From positions 1 through 5,074 of the forward strand of contig JAAFHE010000345.1 of NCBI GenBank assembly GCA_013298265.1: a stretch of DNA of 5,074 nt. The letters run 5' to 3'. Made by a program: the position numbers and the translations under genes. The first letter of the stretch is position 1, and every line of letters starts with the position of its first letter. The notes beneath the pieces are model-generated. The model saw nothing but the letters and a program-made list of their open reading frames with translations, was not told where the DNA came from and did no database searches. Source of the DNA: Lysobacterales bacterium. GTDB taxonomy: Bacteria > Pseudomonadota > Gammaproteobacteria > Xanthomonadales > Rhodanobacteraceae. Below are positions 1 through 5,074 of the stretch, piece after piece.

Positions 1-2
1 GC

Positions 3-125
3 CACCTGCCGGTCGTGGCGCATGGTCAGGTCGTCGGTGTGGTCTCGATCGGCGATCTGATCAAGGCGGTGATCGACACGCAGGCCGAGGAACTCGCTCA
101 GCTGCAGCGCTACATCGCAGGCTAG
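3..125 (+). CDS. C-terminal end of a CBS-domain protein (partial, 5' end outside window)
   Basis: Only the last 40 codons are present, ending in TAG at 123-125. The visible part contains VVGVVSIGDLIKAV followed by a charged helix (IDTQAEELAQLQRYIAG). The pattern of hydrophobic strand, V-G-x-V-S-x-G-D-L and amphipathic helix is the end of a CBS motif. CBS domains come in pairs and usually bind adenosine nucleotides. Small stand-alone CBS-pair proteins of about 140-150 residues that end in this kind of helix are common in proteobacteria, so this is probably one of them, but an N-terminal fusion to another domain cannot be excluded because the start lies outside the window. The role cannot be told from this fragment. 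The gene points the same way as the sigma factor 94 bp downstream; an inverted repeat lies between them, so co-transcription is uncertain. Confidence 0.75.
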   Translation, partial: HLPVVAHGQVVGVVSIGDLIKAVIDTQAEELAQLQRYIAG

Positions 126-129
126 CCGA

Positions 130-170
130 TGCTGGCTGCTGCCGACCGCGGTCGCGGCCGATTGCCAGCA
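130..170. repeat. nested inverted repeat between CBS gene and sigma factor gene
   Basis: TGCTGGC (130-136) is perfectly complementary to GCCAGCA (164-170). Enclosed between them is a 12-bp perfect palindrome, CGACCGCGGTCG (143-154). It begins five bases after the CBS gene stop codon, so it could protect or terminate that transcript, but no T-tract follows and it is not a standard intrinsic terminator. The right arm overlaps a weak -35-like TTGCCA (162-167); the matching -10 (GACGAT, 185-190, 17-bp spacer) fits TATAAT at only three of six positions. An operator for the sigma operon is the alternative reading. In GC-rich DNA such short palindromes also arise by chance. Confidence 0.35.
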
Positions 171-219
171 CCGTCGCTTTCGCGGACGATGCGCGCCTTT
201 CCCTGTCCGCTGGACTTTC

Positions 220-774
220 GTGGGCCGCATCAACGACCCCAATCATGAGCGCCTGGAGCGGCTGCTGGCCGACTACGGCGCCAAATTGCGCGCGCTCGTG
301 GCGACCCACGGCCTGGCGCGGCACGGCATCGACGCCGACGATGTCGAGCAGGAAGTCCGCATCCGTCTCTGGCGTGCGATCGAGCGTGACCGGTCCGCGG
401 CCTTTCATGCGTCTTATATCCAGCGAGTGGTAGCCAGCACCGTGATCGACGCCCTGCGTCGCGCCCAGGTTCGAGCTACCGAGCCGCTGCCCGAGGAGTC
501 CGATGACGGTTTTCAGCCGTTTCCGGACCGGAATCTCGGGCCGGAGGAACGCGCCAGCGGTCATCAGCACGTCGAGAAGCTCAGAGGCTGTCTCAATGCG
601 TTGCCGGAACGCCGGCGTCTGCCGATCAGTTTGCATCTGCAGGGCTTCGCCTTGCAGGAAATCGCGGACATCGTCGGCACTTCGGCTGAGGCAGCGCGGA
701 AATTGGTTTCGCGCGGAATGGACGAACTGAAAGACCGTCTGCGCGAGGTAGGAGCCGGAGATTTCGATGACTGA
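220..774 (+). CDS. ECF-like sigma-70 family RNA polymerase sigma factor
   Basis: This 184-residue protein has the two-domain layout of an extracytoplasmic-function-type sigma factor, which directs RNA polymerase to a small set of promoters. Region 2 spans about residues 14-85: DADDVEQEVRIRLWRAI (39-54) is the core-binding helix and YIQRVVASTVIDALRRAQVR (66-85) corresponds to the -10 recognition and melting part. Region 4 spans about residues 119-176: LNALPERRRLPISLHLQGF, then a helix-turn-helix (ALQEIADIVGTSAEAARKLV, about 144-163). The linker 86-118 is acidic and short, and no region 1.1 or 3 is present. The start is GTG at 220 with only a weak purine-rich ribosome site; no ATG in this frame fits the domain boundary better, although the frame is open further upstream. 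The end overlaps the next gene by 8 bp (ATGACTGA), so the two are translationally coupled and the partner is probably its regulator. The target regulon is unknown. Confidence 0.88.
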   Translation: MGRINDPNHERLERLLADYGAKLRALVATHGLARHGIDADDVEQEVRIRLWRAIERDRSAAFHASYIQRVVASTVIDALRRAQVRATEPLPEESDDGFQPFPDRNLGPEERASGHQHVEKLRGCLNALPERRRLPISLHLQGFALQEIADIVGTSAEAARKLVSRGMDELKDRLREVGAGDFDD

Positions 775-1315
775 GTCGCGCCTTTCCCAGCTATATCGCT
801 CATCGACGCAGCCGCAGACGCTGAGCGCCCGCGCGCTGATCGATGCGGAGACTGCCGTACGCGCGGCCCAGGGCCGGGTGGTGCCGCACGAGCGTGATGA
901 AGTGGCGGCGGCCCTCGCCGGGTCTTCGGCGCACGCGGATCTGGTGCAGTTCCTGCGTGCGCTCGAGCCGGCGTCAGCCGAGTTGGCGCAGGGGCTTGCT
1001 CGCACTGCCACGCATGCGTCGCGGGAACGCAGCCGTCGCGAAACGCATCGGCGCATGCCGCAACGCGGCTGGCAATGGGGCGCGGTCGCGGCGAGCCTGG
1101 TTGCGGTCATCGCCCTGTTCGTGATGCGTGACGCCGGTCGGCCGCACGACAGGCTGCAGGCGCAACTCCCGCATAGCGCCGGAGGCGATGTGATTTTTGA
1201 CGGCAGTCTTGAGGCGGCGGTCGCAGGTCATGCGGCTGGCGACAGCATCTTCCATGCATCCGGCGACGATGAGGTCACGCGGGACCGTATCTTCTCGGCG
1301 CGCTGGGGCGGCTGA
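767..1315 (+). CDS. single-pass membrane protein, putative anti-sigma-type regulator
   Basis: This 182-residue protein is not recognised as a named family. Its start codon lies inside the stop region of the sigma factor gene (8-bp overlap), and this arrangement plus its topology suggests it controls that sigma factor. Residues 1-100 are polar, helical and positively charged toward the end (SRERSRRETHRRMPQR), as expected for a cytoplasmic domain. Residues about 102-120 (WQWGAVAASLVAVIALFVM) form one transmembrane helix. Residues 121-182 would be periplasmic. There are no cysteines, so the zinc-binding HxxxCxxC anti-sigma motif is absent, and no other anti-sigma signature is visible. The periplasmic tail carries three copies of a D-x-I-F motif: DVIFDGS (141-147), DSIFHAS (159-165) and DRIFSAR (173-179), the last almost at the C-terminus. 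The anti-sigma role is inferred from position and topology only; an alternative is a membrane protein whose gene is simply co-expressed. Confidence 0.75.
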   Translation: MTESRLSQLYRSSTQPQTLSARALIDAETAVRAAQGRVVPHERDEVAAALAGSSAHADLVQFLRALEPASAELAQGLARTATHASRERSRRETHRRMPQRGWQWGAVAASLVAVIALFVMRDAGRPHDRLQAQLPHSAGGDVIFDGSLEAAVAGHAAGDSIFHASGDDEVTRDRIFSARWGG

Positions 1316-1369
1316 GACCGGCAGCCGTCGTGCATGATGGTGCAGTTCGCGGGTCGCACACGTATCTGG

Positions 1370-1414
1370 GCAGCAACGCCTTGTCGGCAGATGTGTCTGC
1401 CGCTTGCGTGCTGC
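1370..1414. repeat. long hairpin in the 3' region of the sigma operon
   Basis: CGGCAGA (1385-1391) and TCTGCCG (1396-1402) form a perfect 7-bp stem closed by TGTG. The stem continues outward after a small internal loop: CGC (1377-1379) pairs with GCG (1406-1408), A1376 is bulged, and GCAGCA (1370-1375) pairs with TGCTGC (1409-1414). It lies between the end of the membrane protein gene (1315) and the terminator at 1459-1489, so it would sit in the 3' untranslated part of the sigma operon transcript. It could stabilise the mRNA end or belong to a small 3'-derived RNA. The rest of 1316-1458 shows no convincing gene. Confidence 0.45.
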
Positions 1415-1458
1415 TGGCCAAGGTCTCGGCTGACTGAGTACGCTGAGTTGGGCAACCG

Positions 1459-1489
1459 AAAAAACCCCGCTATCCGGCGGGGTTTTTTT
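1459..1489. terminator. bidirectional intrinsic terminator between the sigma operon and prfC
   Basis: CCCCGC (1465-1470) and GCGGGG (1477-1482) form a GC stem around the loop TATCCG. The stem is preceded by six A (1459-1464) and followed by seven T (1483-1489), so each strand has a GC hairpin followed by a U-tract. It begins three bases past the prfC stop codon (1492-1494, reverse strand) and ends the rightward sigma operon transcript from the other side, which is the usual arrangement for convergent genes. Confidence 0.93.
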
Positions 1490-1491
1490 GC

Positions 1492-3093
<1,602 letters not shown>

Positions 3094-3149
3094 GAGGGCG
3101 GCGCAGTGCGCCGGGGCGCGGCTGCGTGGGTCGTCTTGAAGGGGGGCGG

Positions 3150-3155
3150 ATTATA
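3150..3155 (-). promoter_or_regulatory. -10 element of the prfC promoter
   Basis: On the reverse strand the sequence reads GGCTATAATCCGCCCCCCTT, with a perfect TATAAT at 3155-3150. Start of transcription would be near 3143, giving a leader of about 50 nt before the prfC ATG. No TTGACA-like -35 hexamer is visible at 16-18 bp (the sequence there is GCACGG or similar), so recognition would rest on the -10 element or an activator. The discriminator just after the -10 is almost pure C and G. The element lies in the 118-bp gap between the peptidase stop codon and prfC. Confidence 0.6.
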
Positions 3156-3211
3156 GCCGTTGCGCGCGGTGGCCGTGCCGTCCCCAGGTGGCGTCGCGAC
3201 CGGCGCGGAGG

Positions 3212-4144
3212 TCAGTTTCCCGCTGCCGCTGCCGCCGTCGAGTCAGCCGGCTGCAGGTCCAGCGGCCCATCACGCCCGCGCATCCGGAACGGCACCGAAA
3301 CCAGCTTCATGCCGCGGTTGAGCTGTACGCAGAAATGAAGATGCGGGCCGGTGGAGAAGCCCGTGTTGCCGGATTCGCCGATCTTCTGGCCGACATAGAC
3401 GTGCCGGCCGGTCTGCACGCCGACGCTTTCGGGTTTGAGGTGGGCATAGACGGCCATGCTGCCGTCGCGGTGCAGAATGCGTACGAGGTTGGCGCGGCTG
3501 GCGAATTTTTCCTTGTCGAGACCCGCGCCGTAGTAGTCGTCCTGGACTTCCATGACGACGCCATCGCGAGCGGCCAGGACCGGGGTGCCTTCGTCGGCGG
3601 CGGCGTCGATCGCATAGCGCGACTCCTCGCTCGTATGGCTGAATGCGCCGTCGAAGCCCTGATGTATGCGCACCGGGTATTCGCCCAGCGGCCAGCGGTA
3701 CTCGCTGTCGTCGTGCTGCGCCTGAGGGCTGCCGGGAATGGCGCGCAGGGCCAGTTCGAAACCGGCGGGCTGGGCCAGGTCGGTCTGCTGCAGGCTGGCG
3801 AGCACGCGTTCTTCACGCGCCTGCATCGTCACGGTCAGCGGCAGCGGCGGATCCGTCGCGATGTTGCGCACCTCGCCGACGCTGAGTTCGATCTGGGCCG
3901 GCCCGGAGAAATGATTGAACACGCGCGCCTGGCGCTGGCTGTTCTGGCCTTCGATGCGTAGCTGCACCATCGGCGTCTGCTCGGCCTTCACCACGGTTTC
4001 CTGCACCGGCCGATCGGTTGCCGGCGGGCGGTCGGTGAAGTGGGTGACGCCCTTTTCGTCGATGAATTTGTATATTTTCTTTGCTTCCGGCGCGGTGGCG
4101 GACAACAGCAGGAAGGCGGCGGCAACGAGGGCAGAGACTTTCAT
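3212..4144 (-). CDS. exported DUF4124 / M23 (LytM-type) metallopeptidase
   Basis: This 310-residue protein starts with a signal peptide (MKVSALVAAAFLLLSATA, cleavage after A18 or A21), so it acts in the periplasm or envelope. Residues about 23-41 (IYKFIDEKGVTHFTDRPP) are a DUF4124 segment, a small module common at the N-terminus of exported proteobacterial proteins. After a beta-rich linker (about 55-150), the M23 peptidase domain covers about 155-275. Members of this family cut peptide bridges in peptidoglycan or act as non-catalytic activators of amidases. Visible active-site elements are YAID with D180, GTPVLAARDGVV (186-197), YAHL with H235, and GNTGFSTGPHLHF with H268 and H270. The first zinc ligand, usually His in H-x-x-x-D, is Arg here (R176); H170 in FSH, ten residues before D180, is the closest substitute. 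The C-terminal tail is Ala-rich and low-complexity. The ATG at 4142-4144 has no Shine-Dalgarno; a TACAAT lies six bases ahead of it. The gene is upstream of prfC in the same direction and divergent from metX; no functional link to either is apparent. Confidence 0.9.
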   Translation of the reverse strand: MKVSALVAAAFLLLSATAPEAKKIYKFIDEKGVTHFTDRPPATDRPVQETVVKAEQTPMVQLRIEGQNSQRQARVFNHFSGPAQIELSVGEVRNIATDPPLPLTVTMQAREERVLASLQQTDLAQPAGFELALRAIPGSPQAQHDDSEYRWPLGEYPVRIHQGFDGAFSHTSEESRYAIDAAADEGTPVLAARDGVVMEVQDDYYGAGLDKEKFASRANLVRILHRDGSMAVYAHLKPESVGVQTGRHVYVGQKIGESGNTGFSTGPHLHFCVQLNRGMKLVSVPFRMRGRDGPLDLQPADSTAAAAAGN

Positions 4145-4150
4145 CGCCCG

Positions 4151-4156
4151 ATTGTA
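4151..4156 (-). promoter_or_regulatory. -10 element of the M23 peptidase gene, probably leaderless
   Basis: The reverse strand reads TACAAT (4156-4151; five of six bases of TATAAT), then CGGGCG, then the ATG of the peptidase gene. With normal -10 to +1 spacing (six bases), the first transcribed base would be the A of the start codon itself. No clear -35 is present at 16-18 bp. The absence of a ribosome site fits a leaderless mRNA, although a promoter further upstream toward 4213 cannot be excluded. Confidence 0.45.
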
Positions 4157-4212
4157 GGGGCTGGCAGGTCGGGCTGCACCGCCGCGGGACGGGACAGATG
4201 CCGAGGCTGTGG

Positions 4213-4400
4213 GCCTGGTCCGCCTTTCTCACACCCGTACTGCTGCCGTCGCCGAGACGCCGTGCTGGCGCGCGCTGCCCCCTCGTGTCGGCTCGACGTC
4301 GCGTCGGCTACGCCTTCGCTGTCACTGAAGTCCGCGGCGCGCATCAGCACGGCGTCTCGACAGCTTCGCTACGAACGGGTGCAAGAAAGGCGGGTTAGGC
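4213..4400. repeat. 188-bp imperfect palindromic element (MITE-like or large REP/BIME-like repeat)
   Basis: The left arm (4213-4278) and right arm (4334-4400) are inverted copies of one another. Paired blocks are 4213-4220 with 4393-4400 (five Watson-Crick, three G-T), 4221-4229 with 4384-4392 (nine perfect), 4232-4238 with 4375-4381 (seven perfect), 4253-4267 with 4345-4359 (fifteen perfect) and 4268-4278 with 4334-4344 (eight Watson-Crick, two G-T, one mismatch). The 14-15 base stretches at 4239-4252 and 4360-4374 have diverged. The central loop is 55 bases (4279-4333) and itself contains GTCGGCT twice. No coding frame is convincing. No clear target-site duplication flanks it. Length and structure fit a non-autonomous palindromic repeat; as RNA it would fold into one long hairpin. 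Whether it recurs in the genome cannot be seen from one copy. Confidence 0.75.
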
Positions 4401-4413
4401 AATTTGGATATAT

Positions 4414-4437
4414 AGGCGTTTAGACGTCTAAACGTCC
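4414..4437. promoter_or_regulatory. candidate operator: 18-bp perfect palindrome with met-box-like tandem octamers
   Basis: CGTTTAGACGTCTAAACG (4417-4434) is a perfect 18-bp palindrome in an AT-richer stretch just upstream of the metX promoter. Its central octamer AGACGTCT (4422-4429) is identical to the met-box consensus bound by MetJ in enteric bacteria, and it is flanked in register by AGGCGTTT (4414-4421) and AAACGTCC (4430-4437), each matching that octamer at six of eight positions. MetJ binds two or more tandem octamers, so the layout fits. The palindrome centre lies about 49 bp upstream of the predicted transcription start, just before the -35, a position that also suits an activator. 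MetJ is not, to my knowledge, an established regulator in the inferred lineage, so the binding protein is left open. Confidence 0.6.
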
Positions 4438-4438
4438 A

Positions 4439-4467
4439 TTGACGAACTGACTCGAACTGACTACAGT
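4439..4467 (+). promoter_or_regulatory. metX promoter (-35 and -10)
   Basis: TTGACG (4439-4444, five of six bases of TTGACA) and TACAGT (4462-4467, four of six of TATAAT) are separated by exactly 17 bp. Transcription would start near 4474, five bases before the first stem of the riboswitch, giving a leader of about 200 nt. The placement between operator-like palindrome and aptamer supports it. A TATATA at 4409-4414 is a weaker alternative with no -35. Confidence 0.65.
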
Positions 4468-4478
4468 CCCGGCCCACG

Positions 4479-4588
4479 ATCCATCGAGACCGGCTGAGGG
4501 AAAGGCCCTTGGAAGCCGGGGCAACCGACGGGAAACCGCACGGTGCCAACTCCTACGGAGGCGCAACGCGCCATGCCGAGAGATGGGT
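4479..4588 (+). ncRNA. SAM-I (S-box) class riboswitch aptamer
   Basis: The region has the conserved parts of a SAM-I aptamer in order. P1 is ATCCATC (4479-4485) with GATGGGT (4582-4588), one G-T pair. P2 is CCGGCT (4490-4495) with AGCCGG (4514-4519), interrupted by the kink-turn-type CTGAGGG and CCCTTGGAAG. GGGGCAACC (4518-4526) leads into P3, where CGG (4529-4531) and CCG (4536-4538) enclose a GAAA loop. CGGTGCCAACTCC (4541-4553) is the conserved P3-P4 junction. P4 is GGCGC (4560-4564) with GCGCC (4568-4572), and CCGAGAGATG closes the aptamer. AGG (4503-4505) in the P2 loop can pair with CCT (4552-4554) for the pseudoknot. The presence of P4 between P3 and P1 favours SAM-I over SAM-IV; a SAM-I/IV variant is possible. 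It senses S-adenosylmethionine, the end product of the pathway that MetX feeds. Confidence 0.93.
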
Positions 4589-4600
4589 AGCAGCAATCGT

Positions 4601-4669
4601 CCGGGCTCCGGGCGTTCTTGCCGCGCCCGTCGCCGGTTCTCCGGGGAGCTCGATCACGAGCCCGGAGAA
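4601..4669 (+). promoter_or_regulatory. riboswitch expression platform with Shine-Dalgarno-sequestering hairpin
   Basis: TTCTCCGGG (4637-4645) pairs perfectly over nine bases with CCCGGAGAA (4661-4669), and after a three-base bulge CTCG (4649-4652) pairs with CGAG (4657-4660) around the loop ATCA. The right strand contains GGAGA (4664-4668), the ribosome site five bases before the metX ATG, so this hairpin blocks initiation. No U-tract follows, so control is at translation rather than by termination. A second hairpin, CGGGCG (4609-4614) with CGCCCG (4624-4629), precedes it. A possible antisequestor is CCGAGA (4576-4581), next to the 3' P1 strand, which can pair with 4638-4644 with one C bulged, so that loss of SAM would free the ribosome site. 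That switch mechanism is inference. Confidence 0.7.
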
Positions 4670-4673
4670 TTGC

Positions 4674-5074
4674 ATGAGCCTTGCCAGCGCCAGTTCCTTC
4701 GCCACCTTCGACACGGCGCCGTTCGCCTACGAGACCGCGGCGTTCCTGCAGCCGATTCCGCGTCCGGCGCACAGCGAAGCGGTGGTGCGCATCACGCCGA
4801 AGTACGGTCGTGGCGCCGCGACAGTCACGCTGCGCTATCTCTGGCACGGCTGCGCCGAGGCGCCGACCGTCATCGTCCAGGGCGGCATTTCGGCCAGCCG
4901 CGACGTCTGCAGCGTCGGCGCTGTCGTCGGCTGGTGGGACGCTCTCATCGGCAGCGGCCATGCGATCGATCTGGAACGCTGCCGCGTGCTCAGCATCGAC
5001 TGGCTGGCCGCGAGCGATCTCGACGGTGCTAGCGCCGTATCGAGCGAAGACCAGGCCGACGCACTGGCGGCGCT
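4674..5074 (+). CDS. metX: homoserine O-acyltransferase MetX, alpha/beta-hydrolase fold (partial, 3' end outside window)
   Basis: The first 133 codons are present. MetX activates homoserine by acylation (acetyl- or succinyl-CoA donor) in the cytoplasm, the first committed step of methionine synthesis. The N-terminal strand region (VVRITPKYGRGAATVTLRYLWHG), the segment PTVIVQGGISASRDV (about residues 63-77), then GWWDALIGSGHAIDLERCRVLSIDWL match the early alpha/beta-hydrolase core of MetX-type enzymes, where GWW, G-A-x-D and the strand before the DWL segment are typical. The nucleophile elbow (G-x-S-x-G) and the Asp and His of the triad lie beyond the window end, so catalytic competence and acyl-donor choice cannot be judged. 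The ATG at 4674 follows GGAGA with five-base spacing. The SAM riboswitch directly upstream strongly supports a methionine-pathway role and separates it from other alpha/beta hydrolases. Further met genes probably follow downstream. Confidence 0.82.
   Translation, partial: MSLASASSFATFDTAPFAYETAAFLQPIPRPAHSEAVVRITPKYGRGAATVTLRYLWHGCAEAPTVIVQGGISASRDVCSVGAVVGWWDALIGSGHAIDLERCRVLSIDWLAASDLDGASAVSSEDQADALAA

Noticed and set aside
61..1110. A 349-codon open frame on the reverse strand opposite the sigma factor and membrane protein genes
   Set aside because: It has no recognisable domain and an Arg/Ala/Ser-rich composition, and it lies antisense to a clear sigma-70 protein; long antisense frames are expected at this GC content.
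3188..3961. A 257-codon forward frame opposite the M23 peptidase
   Set aside because: It is antisense to a protein with a signal peptide and M23 motifs, and has no independent support such as a ribosome site or known domain.
4213..4400. The large palindrome as a CRISPR array, tRNA or intrinsic terminator
   Set aside because: There are no direct repeats with regular spacers, no tRNA cloverleaf landmarks, and no T-tract; it is one long inverted repeat.
4409..4414. TATATA as an alternative -10 for metX
   Set aside because: No -35 is found at a suitable distance; TTGACG-17-TACAGT further downstream fits better and starts transcription just before the aptamer.
4461..4961. A 166-codon reverse frame across the riboswitch and the start of metX
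   Set aside because: It runs antisense to a conserved RNA structure and metX and has no domain or promoter.
4583..5032. A 149-codon forward frame starting inside the riboswitch and overlapping metX
   Set aside because: Its start codon is part of the P1 strand of the aptamer, it has no spaced ribosome site, and its product is Arg-rich; metX in another frame has domain and context support.

Overview
The window is GC-rich bacterial chromosome with proteobacterial housekeeping genes and dense coding on both strands. The combination of a SAM-I-type riboswitch ahead of a MetX-like homoserine acyltransferase, a DUF4124-M23 peptidase, and a sigma factor paired with a membrane protein carrying D-x-I-F motifs points to a gammaproteobacterium of the Xanthomonadales/Lysobacterales. 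This taxonomic call is inference from gene types, not a database match.

Layout, left to right: (1) positions 3-125 (+), the last 40 codons of a CBS-domain protein; (2) 126-219, a short gap with a nested inverted repeat; (3) 220-1315 (+), a two-gene unit with an ECF-like sigma-70 factor (GTG start) overlapping by 8 bp a single-pass membrane protein that is probably its regulator; (4) 1316-1491, a convergent intergenic region with a long hairpin (1370-1414) and a strong bidirectional intrinsic terminator (1459-1489); (5) 1492-3093 (-), prfC, peptide chain release factor 3, complete; (6) 3094-3211, its promoter region with a perfect TATAAT; (7) 3212-4144 (-), an exported DUF4124 + M23/LytM-type peptidase, apparently transcribed leaderless; (8) 4145-4673, a 529-bp divergent intergenic region; (9) 4674 to the window end (+), the first 133 codons of metX.

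The divergent region 4145-4673 is the richest part. It holds a 188-bp imperfect palindrome (4213-4400) that looks like a non-coding palindromic or MITE-like repeat. Directly beside it is an AT-richer promoter region with an 18-bp perfect palindrome whose core is AGACGTCT, the MetJ met-box consensus, flanked in register by two 6/8 octamers. A TTGACG-17-TACAGT promoter follows, then a SAM-I-class aptamer (4479-4588), and then a hairpin that buries the metX Shine-Dalgarno sequence. The first step of methionine synthesis is therefore probably controlled by SAM at the RNA level through translation initiation, and possibly also by a DNA-binding regulator at the palindrome.

I see no defence system, CRISPR array, tRNA, rRNA, transposase gene or prophage gene here. 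The genes are ordinary; the unusual content is in the regulatory DNA, the repeat element, and sequence oddities in the peptidase and the membrane protein.
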